From Dechloromonas sp. CZR5 (lineage in GTDB: Bacteria; Pseudomonadota; Gammaproteobacteria; Burkholderiales; Rhodocyclaceae): a DNA stretch of 64,000 nucleotides. The position numbers were made by a program, and so were the translations under genes. The first letter of the stretch is position 1. Each line of letters starts with the position of its first letter. Of the stretch, positions 37,166 through 46,696 are shown in pieces. The stretch lies in the NCBI RefSeq assembly GCF_008711155.1, contig NZ_VUYQ01000006.1, positions 1 through 64,000 on the forward strand, written 5' to 3'. The notes under the pieces are model-generated. The model was given only the letters and a program-made list of their open reading frames with translations, searched no databases and was not told where the DNA came from.

Positions 37166-38281
37166 CTAAACGCTCTTCACTTCCCAGTTGAGATAACCCT
37201 CTTCGGCGAGTGCCCCGAGCAGGTTTCTGGCACCGAAAACCTTGGCCGGAGAGGCAAAGCCAACGGCGTCGAACTGGCCGCGCAGAATTCGCCGGGCGGC
37301 CTCGGCGCCCAGCACGCCGGTCTGGATGTAGGGCGAACTCCCGCGCAGGATGACGCTGACCGAATTTGTCTTGCCGCGGGCATGACACGACAGCACACAA
37401 CGATTGACCTCGGGATCCTCACGGCCGGGTTCGGCCGTCGTGATGTCGCCCCCCCATTGATTCGTGGTCTGTTCCTGGTCCTCGGTAGAAAGGTGACGAC
37501 ACTCGTTCTCGAATTTTTGCAGCAGGCCGAGAACGCCATTGAAAGCCTCCTGGTTGCGGAAAGAGACCAGCGTCTTGCAGTTGCGCACGCGCGGATCGCC
37601 TTCATACCAGACCGGCTCACCGCCGCCGCCCCAGGGCAGGGCGTTGAGGAACTCATGTTCGCCGGGCAGCAGAACCTGGAAGGCCTTGGCGAATTCCCAT
37701 TGAACCAACGCGCGATTCTGAATGTGGAACTGCGGCTTGGTGCACATGCGTAGGAAGGATTTGGTCGACGCAACGCTGACCCCGGAATCGGCGAGATACA
37801 CGACATTCAGGGAATCGATGCCCGGTGTTTCGAGGGCAATCTCGGTTGCCAGCAGACCTTCGGTCCACATGTAGGAATTGGCCGGGCACAACACCAGGCC
37901 CTTTTCGGCAAATCGCGGACCATACTCGCGCTTGAGGAAGAACATCCAATCCGTCTCGCCGGTGGTATCGAAATAATGACACCCCACCTCAAGACAGGCC
38001 TCTACCACCGGTTGCCCCAACTGCATGAAGGGGCCGACTACGTTAATTACGACTTTTCGACCGCGGAACAATTCAACCAGGGACGCTTTGTCGTTGTCGA
38101 CTGCGACGCACTTGTAATCATGCCCCTTAAGTTCCGGCAAGGCAGCCATCTCAGCCTCGAGACGGGCAGCATTGCGGCCGGCCGCGACAAACGGGATACC
38201 ACGCTCAGCGAGCTTCCATGCCGTCAGTTTGCCGGTGTAACCACTGGCACCATATACAACCACTTGATAATGATTATCCAT
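37166..38281 (-). CDS. Saccharopine dehydrogenase-like oxidoreductase
   Basis: A 371-residue protein with an N-terminal Rossmann motif VVVYGASGYTGKLTAWKLAE (residues 7-26) and AAGRNAARLE, the NADP-binding domain of the saccharopine dehydrogenase/trans-acting enoyl reductase family. The segment INVVGPFMQLGQPVVEACL is also typical. Members reduce C=C bonds or act on lipids; lysine metabolism is very unlikely here given the operon. ATG 38281 follows AAAGGAGACAGCA. The real substrate is unknown. Confidence 0.8.
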   Translation of the reverse strand: MDNHYQVVVYGASGYTGKLTAWKLAERGIPFVAAGRNAARLEAEMAALPELKGHDYKCVAVDNDKASLVELFRGRKVVINVVGPFMQLGQPVVEACLEVGCHYFDTTGETDWMFFLKREYGPRFAEKGLVLCPANSYMWTEGLLATEIALETPGIDSLNVVYLADSGVSVASTKSFLRMCTKPQFHIQNRALVQWEFAKAFQVLLPGEHEFLNALPWGGGGEPVWYEGDPRVRNCKTLVSFRNQEAFNGVLGLLQKFENECRHLSTEDQEQTTNQWGGDITTAEPGREDPEVNRCVLSCHARGKTNSVSVILRGSSPYIQTGVLGAEAARRILRGQFDAVGFASPAKVFGARNLLGALAEEGYLNWEVKSV

Positions 38282-38292
38282 TGCTGTCTCCT

Positions 38293-39936
38293 TTATTGAC
38301 TGATTACTTGGTCGACGCTGCGCAGCTGCGGACCATCCTTTGTGAAAACGTTTTGACCATCCCGTCCGAAGGCCTCAAGCAGGAAACGCTCAATTGGTTT
38401 TTCCGACGCCGTCTTTGGGATTTCGCTGACCACTTGGAAATAGGTCGGGACAGAATTGGCCTCAAGCTCTGCCCGGCAAAGACTGAACAGTGCCGGGATG
38501 CTCAGACTCTCAGCGCTCGTCGGGACAATCGCGGCCACGACATCCTTCTCGCCAGGCGCACCGGATGCTGCCTTGACCCCGTACACATAGACATCGCTGA
38601 TCATCGGGCTTTCGGCGAGCACCTTCTCGATGATTGCCGGGTTGATGAAATCCCCGTTGTGGCGGATGGCACCGCCGGCCCGAAAATCGAAGAACAACCA
38701 TCCATCTTGGTCCAGGTGTCCGATATCACCCATGCGCAACCAGCCGCCATGTACCTTTTTCGTGGAAGCGTCCGGATCGTGGAGATAGTCCACTGTCGGC
38801 ATCACACCATCGGCCGGTTGGAATATGATTTCCCCCTGCGCCCCCACCGGAACGTCTTCGCCGTACTCGTCGACAAGCCGGAGGCGGAGCGATGCCGGAG
38901 GCTTTCCAATGCTGCCGATGGGTCCCTCGCCGATAGGCTTGATCGTCAACCCCCCTTCGACTGCAGCATAGATCTCGAGAATGCTCAGGTTGAAGCGTTT
39001 CTCAAAATCCTCCCATATAGCAGCAGGCATTCCCGCACTGATTACGAAACGGATCGGGTTTTCGCCATCGTTTGGCTTAGGTGGTTCGCTATAAATCGCC
39101 GTCGTCATGCCACCTAACAGGTTAAAAGTCGTGCATCCGTACTTGCGCGCGATATCCCAGAGCCTGGACTTCGTGAACTTTCGGCTGAATACCGCACGCA
39201 TACCCAACTTCAATGCGCAAGAAAGTGTCAGCAGCTGCGCGTTGCCATGCGTCAGGGAAAGCCCGGTATACGGCCGGTCATCGCGCGAATAGCCCAGCAA
39301 TCCGTTCCAGTTGGCCACACCGCCCCAGCGTGCATGCCGGATCACGACTCCCTTGGGGTCCCCTGTCGTTCCCGAGGTATACATAACCTGCATGGGCTCC
39401 AAAGGATCGGAGACCGATATGTTGACGACAGGAATCGGTTTTCGATAAATCTCGTTTAGCCAACGAATCCTGACCGCACCCTTGGCGCAATTTGTCGATT
39501 CGGGTGCGCCAAGCACCCAAATCCATTGGAGATTGGGAAGGCGATCACAAACCTCGAGCAAGGCATCGAGGACGTAATCCGCACAGACGACCCCTTTGCA
39601 ACCAGAATGCATGAGCATGTAGTGAAGCTTGTCACCCTTGGTTCGCGGATCAATCGGGACAAAGACGCTCCCGACTATCGACGCGCCCACCATGACATCC
39701 ACGAATTCGGGATGGTTTTGCATGAGGATGGCGAAATAATCCCCCTTTCCCATCCTTTCATCGTGTAGGCCCTGAGCAACCCGTGCCCCATACTCCCAGA
39801 GTTGTTTGTAAGTTCGCCGCTCATCCGGACCCTCGTCATTCTCGAACGTGAGGACATCGCGATCCGGATCAGTTTCCGCCCGCATCGCAATTAGATTGGC
39901 GAGAATTAACTCATTTCGCTCAGACATAATCGACAC
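38293..39936 (-). CDS. AMP-dependent acyl-CoA synthetase
   Basis: A 547-residue ANL-superfamily ligase. The phosphate-binding loop MYTSGTTGDPKGV lies near residue 185, then the adenine region around EIYAAVEGG (about 317), the hinge RMGDIGHLDQDGWLFFDFRAG, and the C-terminal catalytic Lys in KTASEKPIERFLLE. It converts a carboxylic acid plus ATP and CoA to acyl-CoA, AMP and pyrophosphate, the activation step of the pathway. The likely start is GTG 39936, with AAGGGG six bases before it; ATG 39927 is an alternative. It overlaps no gene and follows the acyl-CoA dehydrogenase by 10 bp. Confidence 0.9.
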   Translation of the reverse strand: MSIMSERNELILANLIAMRAETDPDRDVLTFENDEGPDERRTYKQLWEYGARVAQGLHDERMGKGDYFAILMQNHPEFVDVMVGASIVGSVFVPIDPRTKGDKLHYMLMHSGCKGVVCADYVLDALLEVCDRLPNLQWIWVLGAPESTNCAKGAVRIRWLNEIYRKPIPVVNISVSDPLEPMQVMYTSGTTGDPKGVVIRHARWGGVANWNGLLGYSRDDRPYTGLSLTHGNAQLLTLSCALKLGMRAVFSRKFTKSRLWDIARKYGCTTFNLLGGMTTAIYSEPPKPNDGENPIRFVISAGMPAAIWEDFEKRFNLSILEIYAAVEGGLTIKPIGEGPIGSIGKPPASLRLRLVDEYGEDVPVGAQGEIIFQPADGVMPTVDYLHDPDASTKKVHGGWLRMGDIGHLDQDGWLFFDFRAGGAIRHNGDFINPAIIEKVLAESPMISDVYVYGVKAASGAPGEKDVVAAIVPTSAESLSIPALFSLCRAELEANSVPTYFQVVSEIPKTASEKPIERFLLEAFGRDGQNVFTKDGPQLRSVDQVISQ

Positions 39937-39946
39937 TCAAATCCCC

Positions 39947-41200
39947 TTACAGTCGATCCGGATCAATCAGGAGATACCCCCCCTTAATCGCGAGAATTTC
40001 ATTGCACCCGTCTTCGATTAGCGAGGCTCGGGCGTCGCGCAGCAACTTTTCGATCGGATATTCGCGGGTCAGACCATTGCCGCCAAAAATCTGCAACGCT
40101 TCGCTGCTCACCTCGAATGAGGTCTGCGTCCCAGTAATTTTCGACGTCATCGCGACATGCAACGCCGGTGTATCGCCAAAGTTGTAGTGGATCGCACGAT
40201 GGGTGAGCGCCCTCGAAGCCTCGACCTTGCGGAACATGTGGAACAAACGATGGGCCACCGACTGATGCCGGATTATGGGAACCCCGCCCTGTTTCCGTTC
40301 ATGGGCATAGTCGAGCGCCAGCTCATACGCAGCCCTAGCCACGCCGGTGAACACCGCCCCCATCAACCCATTCGCAGCGGTGTGAATAATCTCCACAGCA
40401 TTCAGGAAGTCATCCGGACCGGCTAGCAGATGATCCTTGGGAATCCGGACGTTGTCGAAAAACACTTCGCCTTGGTTGAGGGCACGCTGCCCCAGTTTGT
40501 CCAGTGGCTTGCCACGCGATACACCCTTCGCCTCGAGCGGCACGATGACGACACAACCGCGTTGAGCATCCGGCCCGCTCCCGGTATCTGCCGCACAATA
40601 AAGTACGCACACCTTGGCGATGGTGCCGTTGGATACCCAGGCAGACTTCTGCCCGTTAATCACGATTTCGTCGTCGAAAATCTGCGCGACGCAATTCGGA
40701 CGCCCGTATTGGCCTTCCGGATGAAATATCTTCCGATTCGGGTCGAGGCTGTCCGAGCCGTGATCCGGCTCGGTAATACCCCAGCAGCCAAGCATCGCAT
40801 CGGGATAACGCGCCAGGAGATCGGTGCGGCCCAAAGCGGCGCACATATACATTGGCAGCATGCCGGCACCAAAGGAAATGGCTAGCCCCGAATCCCCCCA
40901 GCCCAGTTCCTCGAACAGGATCGACATCATTTTCGCGCGCTCCGCGGGCTCAAACGATAGCAACAGCTCGACCCCGAATCCGAGCTCGACGAATTTCCTC
41001 CGCGCCTCCCAATACGGGGAATCCGTAGCCACCACCTGCTCCGGCGTCATTCTGTCCAGGGCAACACCAATCGGACGCATCACCTCTTCAGCATAGCGAT
41101 GCAAACTCTCCTGAAACATGATCGCCGTATCAAAGAGTGGGGGTTCAGCCCCCAAGGGACCAAGCCTTGGGGCTTTTGTTGCGGAAACAGAACTGTTCAT
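39947..41200 (-). CDS. Acyl-CoA dehydrogenase
   Basis: A 417-residue protein from ATG 41200 (GGAGACCCAC site; TTG 41212 upstream is less likely). Family signs are GITEPDHGSDSLDP, ADTGSGPDAQRG and the C-terminal QIFGGNGLTREYPIEKLLRDAR followed by EDGCNEILAIKGG. It is single-domain length, with no extension, unlike the enzyme at 12058. It heads the operon of synthetase, saccharopine-like reductase, SCP2 thiolase, SDRs and AcuI-like reductase, and its promoter has the best-supported two-box motif next to the divergent regulator. Confidence 0.92.
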   Translation of the reverse strand: MNSSVSATKAPRLGPLGAEPPLFDTAIMFQESLHRYAEEVMRPIGVALDRMTPEQVVATDSPYWEARRKFVELGFGVELLLSFEPAERAKMMSILFEELGWGDSGLAISFGAGMLPMYMCAALGRTDLLARYPDAMLGCWGITEPDHGSDSLDPNRKIFHPEGQYGRPNCVAQIFDDEIVINGQKSAWVSNGTIAKVCVLYCAADTGSGPDAQRGCVVIVPLEAKGVSRGKPLDKLGQRALNQGEVFFDNVRIPKDHLLAGPDDFLNAVEIIHTAANGLMGAVFTGVARAAYELALDYAHERKQGGVPIIRHQSVAHRLFHMFRKVEASRALTHRAIHYNFGDTPALHVAMTSKITGTQTSFEVSSEALQIFGGNGLTREYPIEKLLRDARASLIEDGCNEILAIKGGYLLIDPDRL

Positions 41201-41328
41201 GTGGGTCTCCAATCATTTCATTTGCGGTTCCGCCAGGGTCGATCTACCGCTTGGCATAACGGGATTCTGGCCATCGACCCACGCCAGCTCAATCGCGGAG
41301 ACCCGGGAAAGCAGCATTTGCTACGGAT

Positions 41329-41360
41329 CACGGAAATCCGGGATAACTGCGGCAATGCAA
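41329..41360. promoter_or_regulatory. Putative two-box operator between the seven-gene operon and the LuxR regulator
   Basis: CACGGAAATCCGGGA (41329-41343), five nucleotides, then GCGGCAATGCAA (41349-41360). It lies about 130 bp from both the acyl-CoA dehydrogenase start (41200, minus) and the regulator start (41468, plus), so it could serve both promoters, allowing autoregulation. It shares an extended match with the copy at 27824, including GGAT upstream of box A. Confidence 0.65.
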
Positions 41361-41467
41361 TAACGAAATCAATTGGTTTACATTGGATATACTAATCCGT
41401 TCGATGAAAACTCATCAGATCGAGTCCCCTGTCAAGACATCACCCTGATGTGCCCAAGGCCATATAG

Positions 41468-44185
41468 ATGTATCCAAACACCGCTTCGGGACGAGTAGTC
41501 CGTCAAAACCCGCTCAAATTGCGACCACCCCGCTCCCGGAGCGATCAGGTTCCCCGCGATGCCTTTTGCCGGCGAGTCGAGGAATCGAGAGCAAACCTTG
41601 TTCTGGTGACGGCACCTGCCGGCTATGGAAAATCGACCGCTCTCTCCCTCCTGTTTCGGCGTCTCGAGGAGCAAGGCCAAATCGTCGGCTGGCTAACTAT
41701 AGAACCCTCGGACAACGATGTTGGCCGGCTAGCCCAGTACCTGTGGCTCAGCCTCGGCTCTGTCCTACCGGACTCGGGAGCCAAACAAGTCGAAACGCCC
41801 CTTCTCGACACCGCCTCGGCAACCGCCAATGGCCTGGCCTATGAGCTACTGGATACGCTGGCAATGCTTGAGGCCCCGTTTTCTCTGTTTATTGATGAAT
41901 TCGAGCACATCACCTCGCCCGATGTAATGACCTTCATTACCGACCTGGTAGCCGGTCTAAATGAGGGCCAGCGTGTTATTCTTGGCAGCAGGCACAAGAC
42001 CATGCTCCCTCTCGGGCGGATGCGTGTACAGGGCAAGTTGCTGGAAATGGAAGCCTCCGAACTACGTTTCTCCACAGAGGAAACACGCAGCTATATTTTG
42101 AGTCGGCTTAAGATCGAACTGCTACCAGCCGACCTAGCAAAACTTCAGGAAGGAACGGACGGTTGGGCTGCTGCCCTCCAATTAACCACAGCAGCGCTCA
42201 TGGGCGAGGCGAATCCCAGCTCGCTACTTCAGGGGCTCACTGGGCCGTCGCGTGGACTGGCCGACTATCTGGCTGAAGATGTGCTGTCAAGGCTCCCTGA
42301 GCGTCAGCGTTTCTTCTTAATCCAGTCAAGCATGTTCGAGTCCTTCTGCTCGGACATGTGCAACGTAGTTTTTGAATGCACCGACAGCGCCGAACTGATT
42401 GCGCAGATCGAGCGCGACAACCTGTTCCTGCAAATCATCGATGTTGATGGCCAATGGTACCGATACCACCCGCTGTTTCGTGACTACCTTCAGTCCCAGC
42501 TGGCAAACATCCGAAATGTCGAAGGGATGCTCAAGCAGTGGCACCTACGCTCTGCCAAATGGCTTGACCAAGCTAGGCGAGGTATACAGGCGATCGAGCA
42601 CGCCCTGGCAGCTGGCGCGCCGGAACTAGCCGCTGAACTGATGGCGGCGAGGGCTGCTGATTTCATCCATACCGGCCAGCTCAGAGTCGTTAGCCAGTGG
42701 ATCGAATCCCTGCCCGATGCGGTGGTTCAGCAGAATCTTCAGTTGGCGATTGCCGGCGCCTACTCGATGGTATTTCTCCATAAATACAAGGATGCCAGCC
42801 GCCTGCTTGCGTTCCTGAAATCGGAAATAGACAAGAGTCCGCAACACAAGCACGATCTGCTGGTTCTCGAGATCATGCTTGGCGCATGGTCAGACCACCT
42901 CCCGGAAGCGGTCAAGACAGCCGCCAACGAAGTCGAGAACCTAACCGACGCCCCTCCTTACGTCGTTGGCCTAATTCGAAACGCCGCGGCCTACTATGCC
43001 ATTGCCATTGGCGACTATTTCACCGCCCACCAGCATCTGATCATTGCCAAGCGCCTCCTTGAACCGATCAATGCGATTCACGCCCTCAGCTACAGCCAAT
43101 GCTTCGAAGGCGTAATCGACATGCTACAGGGCAACGTCATACAGGCCAACGCACGTTTTAATGCCACTCTCACAAATATTATTGGCGCTGGTTATCGTTT
43201 CACGAATTCCACTGCAGTGGCGGCGGCGCACTTAATAGAAGCGTTATATGAATCAAATGATCTTGATTCAGCTGAAATACTCGTATCTGATTATCTCCCC
43301 CTGATTCGAGACTGCTGCCTGCCTGACGATCTAATCACAACTTACAGGATCGCGGCACGAATTCTCTTTATTCGAGGCAAACAGAGCGAAGCCCTAGAGA
43401 CACTTGACTATCTTCAAGATATGGGTGATCTGCGCGGTATTCCTCGTCTTGCCGCAGCCGCTAGGCAAGGAAAATTGCGCGTTGCGCTACGAGCGGGTGA
43501 TTTTGCCGCAGCCAATCGGTTACTAACGCTAATATCGTCAAACGATATCTGGGAGCGGTGGAACGGACTGTCTCCATATGGCGACGATATTGATGACCCG
43601 TTTATCGCGAGAACTCGAATCGCGCTAGTCTCGGGAAACGGACCATCAATGCTCTCCGAACTGCAAGATGCTATTCGCCTTGCCGAGGCAAACAATCGTA
43701 CCCGGAGATCAATGCGACTACGCTGCCTTTTGGCACAAGCGCTCGAATCTGCCAGAAGGCGGCCTCAGGCACTGGATTTATTAGAGAAAACTCTTACTCT
43801 CGCACAACCCAAAGGTTTATTCCGCGTATTTGCCGACGACTCCTGGCTTCTCGCTCCTCTTTTGGAGGCGTTGGAACTCCGCTCTCAGGCCGTTCCTAGA
43901 GCCTACATTACTGAACTGATCAACGCATCTGCAGCCAACAATGTTGCATACGTTCCATCCACACACTCGGCCATGATTGGGCGCACAGAGGAGGGCGGGC
44001 TTAGTCAACGTGAGCTCCAAATACTCAGACTAGTTGCCGAAGGAAGTTCCAACAAGGAGCTGAGCAGAAAACTTTTCGTGAGCGAAAATACCGTGGAAAC
44101 GCACTTGCGCAGAATTTATTCAAAATTAGGAACGAAAAACCGAACACAAGCCGTTTCGAAGGCACGAGAAAAAGGGATGCTCTAA
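41468..44185 (+). CDS. MalT-like LuxR-family transcriptional regulator (LAL type)
   Basis: A 905-residue ATP-dependent regulator. The N-terminal half is a STAND ATPase with Walker A APAGYGKST (about residues 47-55) and a Walker B-like FSLFIDEFEH. The middle is a helical, TPR-like sensor region (about 380-800). A LuxR helix-turn-helix closes the protein (LSQRELQILRLVAEGSSNKE, SENTVETHLRRIYSKL). It is divergent from, and presumably activates, the acyl-CoA dehydrogenase-led operon. MalT-type proteins bind an inducer through the sensor region. The shared two-box motif is the obvious candidate target. Parts of the sensor region after about 43.1 kb are more AT-rich than the start. Confidence 0.92.
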   Translation: MYPNTASGRVVRQNPLKLRPPRSRSDQVPRDAFCRRVEESRANLVLVTAPAGYGKSTALSLLFRRLEEQGQIVGWLTIEPSDNDVGRLAQYLWLSLGSVLPDSGAKQVETPLLDTASATANGLAYELLDTLAMLEAPFSLFIDEFEHITSPDVMTFITDLVAGLNEGQRVILGSRHKTMLPLGRMRVQGKLLEMEASELRFSTEETRSYILSRLKIELLPADLAKLQEGTDGWAAALQLTTAALMGEANPSSLLQGLTGPSRGLADYLAEDVLSRLPERQRFFLIQSSMFESFCSDMCNVVFECTDSAELIAQIERDNLFLQIIDVDGQWYRYHPLFRDYLQSQLANIRNVEGMLKQWHLRSAKWLDQARRGIQAIEHALAAGAPELAAELMAARAADFIHTGQLRVVSQWIESLPDAVVQQNLQLAIAGAYSMVFLHKYKDASRLLAFLKSEIDKSPQHKHDLLVLEIMLGAWSDHLPEAVKTAANEVENLTDAPPYVVGLIRNAAAYYAIAIGDYFTAHQHLIIAKRLLEPINAIHALSYSQCFEGVIDMLQGNVIQANARFNATLTNIIGAGYRFTNSTAVAAAHLIEALYESNDLDSAEILVSDYLPLIRDCCLPDDLITTYRIAARILFIRGKQSEALETLDYLQDMGDLRGIPRLAAAARQGKLRVALRAGDFAAANRLLTLISSNDIWERWNGLSPYGDDIDDPFIARTRIALVSGNGPSMLSELQDAIRLAEANNRTRRSMRLRCLLAQALESARRRPQALDLLEKTLTLAQPKGLFRVFADDSWLLAPLLEALELRSQAVPRAYITELINASAANNVAYVPSTHSAMIGRTEEGGLSQRELQILRLVAEGSSNKELSRKLFVSENTVETHLRRIYSKLGTKNRTQAVSKAREKGML

Positions 44186-44495
44186 CTTCCAGGCGTGTAT
44201 TCCCTTGTGAGCCAGATAGCCGCTGAAACAGGCAGCCAGGAAATCTACTAGTAAGCGCAAGGCCAGCGTTTGATGCTGGTGCGATAAATAGATGGCGTGA
44301 ATGCGCCACACCTCGGGTTCATGTGCCACATGAGGACGTGGAAAGCTTCGGATTAGATTGGGAAAGGTTAGGCCAAGGCCTGTAAACGGAAATCACCGGG
44401 ATGATCCAGGCTCATATTGCTTTACTGCGAGCCTAATCCGCCAAAGGGCTGGTCAGTTTTTCTCGCTGCTGCGAATTTCGGACCCGGCCCTCCCA

Positions 44496-44771
44496 TCATC
44501 CGGGCTTCCCCTGCTGCACGATCCAGCATCGGATGTCTTCGGCGCGCCAGACGGTAGTTCGTGCTTAGAGCTTGACAGGTGCTGGGAAGGTGCGTGCCTG
44601 TATGCGCCGCCAGAGGGTTGATTTGGAGATGGGAACGAAGGTCAGCACCTGGATCTGCCGTAGAAAACCAGTCTCCGGCAGTGCCAGCAGAAGAACCTGA
44701 GTATTGGGCGTAACAGGAGTAGCAATGGAAGTCGCCGCCCTCAGAGCGACACGGGAATGGATGTTGGGCAT
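44496..44771 (-). pseudogene. AlpA-family gene broken by an in-frame stop
   Basis: From ATG 44771 (same GAGGTCCGATCATG context as the intact copy) the frame encodes a protein closely similar to that at 8831-9097: GFLRQIQVLTFVPISKSTLW, then FPAPVKL. A TAA at 44565-44567 then stops it where the intact gene has a Ser codon. Beyond the stop the frame continues to match (WRAEDIRCWIVQQG) down to TGA at 44496. A single base change explains the break. The truncated 68-residue product lacks the terminal helix and is probably not functional. Confidence 0.8.
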
Positions 44772-45035
44772 GATCGGACCTCATCACGGCAGTTACCGGC
44801 AAAAGGCATGACCTACATTGTTGTGGCCGCACTGGGTCAGAATGGCACGGGCCGATAGGGAAAGTAGAACTCAAAGGCATGCCGCCGACGCCCCAGTCGT
44901 GCTGCAAGGAAAAATAAGCAAGATCCAAAGGGCAACCCAATGGAAAAGGTCATGGCATGCGCACTAGCTTCGTGCGCCACACGCGGCGGATCATCGAATA
45001 GGAGGCAGGTAACGACTGCAACGCTGCCATGAGGG
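44496..45035. repeat. Right copy of the diverged direct repeat flanking the catabolic insert
   Basis: It aligns by eye with 8831-9390 in the same orientation over the AlpA-like gene and its upstream DNA, including GGTCAGAATGGCnCGG, CGATAGGGAAA, CATGCCGCCGACGCCCC and GGCAGGTAACGACTGCAACGC. The two copies bracket 35 kb containing every catabolic gene of the window. Confidence 0.75.
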
Positions 45036-45401
45036 CGGTTTGGCTCCAACAGCCTGTCAAGCTTTGGTGGGGCTTGTTGATACGATATTGATGTCAGTGA
45101 TCCAACGCACGCTCATCCCGGGATACACCAGACGTAAGGTGCTACGCACGCCAGCGATTGGAGATGGCCTCAGTACCGAAGTCATGCCAACCCACACCGC
45201 AATCAAGGTTACAGACATGCATCAGATCGCTGACGAAAGCGATCCGCCGCCAGTCTTCCTTGGATGGCAAAGCGATTTACCCCTGCTTTCGTTGGACATT
45301 TCATAGTCAATTCCAAACAGCTCTTCTGAAAACCCCCAGGATGCCTCCATTCCCGCCGATATTAGCGCAGGTACGATAAGTCGACCTTGATCGGGACTAC
45401 G
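45036..45401. other. Intergenic region, nothing recognised
   Basis: Between the duplicated segment and the DUF1845-like gene. Short plus-strand frames (45040-45306 and 45158-45379) lack a credible ribosome-binding site and show no family motif. I see no repeat, hairpin or tRNA here. Confidence 0.45.
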
Positions 45402-46157
45402 CTAGTCGCCTATCGAAGGTACGCTATCTTCTAGGGATTCGGGCAGGACAACAGTACTCACACCCAGCGGATTTACCGTTGCTTCGCGCTCTGTTTCTGA
45501 AGTGTTCGTACCATCCGAAACGCCAGAGGCGACAGCCTCTTGCCGCCCTCCATCGCCAACACGCAGACCCAAAGCATTCATCCTTCGCCGCAGGCCCATG
45601 GCGAGGTTCCGCGCAGCGTTGGCGAGATCGCGTACCTGGCGCTTGAGACTCGCCCGCTGGATGTCTACCGCCTGAGTGGTGATTACCTCGTGGATTTCCA
45701 GGGTCTGCAACAAAGGCATCAACTGATCGAGTTTGCCCAAGAGTTCGAGGTAGCGTCTTCCGATAGAGGACAGCACATGGACGTCCACATCCAGTGGCAC
45801 CGTGTCGTAGCTTGCCACGCTAGTGATCGCATGTGCCTTGAACAGCGCTTCGGCATCATCAATAGCTTGATTGAGGTTTGCAGCCACGGCCTCCATCTGG
45901 GTGCGGATAGCGCCTTCGATTTTGGCCACATCCTCGTGGTCAAGTCGTGTGCGAGCAATCACCGAGATGAAATGGGTGTTGAGTTGCAGGGTATTGAACA
46001 GCCGCGCGAAGAAACGCTTGCCCTCGGCACTGGTAAAACGTGTCGGAATTTTCAAGCTGGCGGCCTCGACCCGCCTAAAATCGGCCTTGGCCTCCTTGGC
46101 TAGGATGCGGGCATTGACGCCACCCTCGTCTACTTTGACGATCTGAATTTCAGACAT
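45402..46157 (-). CDS. DUF1845/AcaB-like ICE protein (PFL_4669 type)
   Basis: A 251-residue soluble protein from ATG 46157 (GAGGAATACGAG site). It has a conserved opening (VNARILAKEAKADFRRVEAA), a helical middle rich in charged residues and a basic QRASLKRQVRDLANAARNLA region. This corresponds to the DUF1845 proteins found in ICEs and, as AcaB, among regulators of IncC plasmid transfer. The C-terminal 50 residues are Gly/Ser/Thr/Glu-rich and probably disordered. It is the only minus-strand gene beside the repressor and 58175-58975 in the right backbone. A regulatory role is inferred from AcaB only. Confidence 0.65.
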   Translation of the reverse strand: MSEIQIVKVDEGGVNARILAKEAKADFRRVEAASLKIPTRFTSAEGKRFFARLFNTLQLNTHFISVIARTRLDHEDVAKIEGAIRTQMEAVAANLNQAIDDAEALFKAHAITSVASYDTVPLDVDVHVLSSIGRRYLELLGKLDQLMPLLQTLEIHEVITTQAVDIQRASLKRQVRDLANAARNLAMGLRRRMNALGLRVGDGGRQEAVASGVSDGTNTSETEREATVNPLGVSTVVLPESLEDSVPSIGD

Positions 46158-46696
46158 CTCGTATTCCTCGAAATAACGCGTTCTGGGCAATCATCCGTAG
46201 TGGTCAAGGCATTCGCCACCGGAAATGGCCGCAACCTGAGGGACCTTTCGGCATTGGGGTCAATTCGGTGCTATTTCGGGATTGACCCGGGCAATTCGAG
46301 CCGCTAACTTTGAGTCATGCAGTAGCTAGCCCTGCATTCAAACAAGGCAAGCCTAGGAGCATTCTCGCTATCACGTCCCGTTGATCTCCCCGATACGCGA
46401 CACGTTAGTCTTGTCAGTGGCGATCGAGCCGCCGACTAAATCCATACCATCGCAGGAAATTTTCGAGGCAGGGGCGCAGTTTCCACGAAGTCGTTTGCCA
46501 AACACCCCTCCCTCGAAAGCCTTCCTCGATCGGTCGCTGGCTGCCGATCACAGCGGGTCCCACAGCCCTTTCAAGCCAGTCCTTGACTTCACCTCCATAG
46601 CACCGTCCGTCCCTGACCGGACGGACGATCCTCACCCCACGGGGGCATCTGCCCCTTAGCCCGGGATGCGTTGCCTCCATTTTTTCGGAGCCAACG
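46158..46696. promoter_or_regulatory. Divergent intergenic region with an inverted repeat
   Basis: This 540-bp gap separates the minus-strand DUF1845-like gene from the plus-strand ICE genes. GGGTCAAT (46257-46264) and ATTGACCC (46281-46288) form an 8-bp inverted repeat with a 16-bp spacer, a geometry suited to a dimeric regulator. The rest shows no gene. Control of either flanking gene by this element is speculative. Confidence 0.4.
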
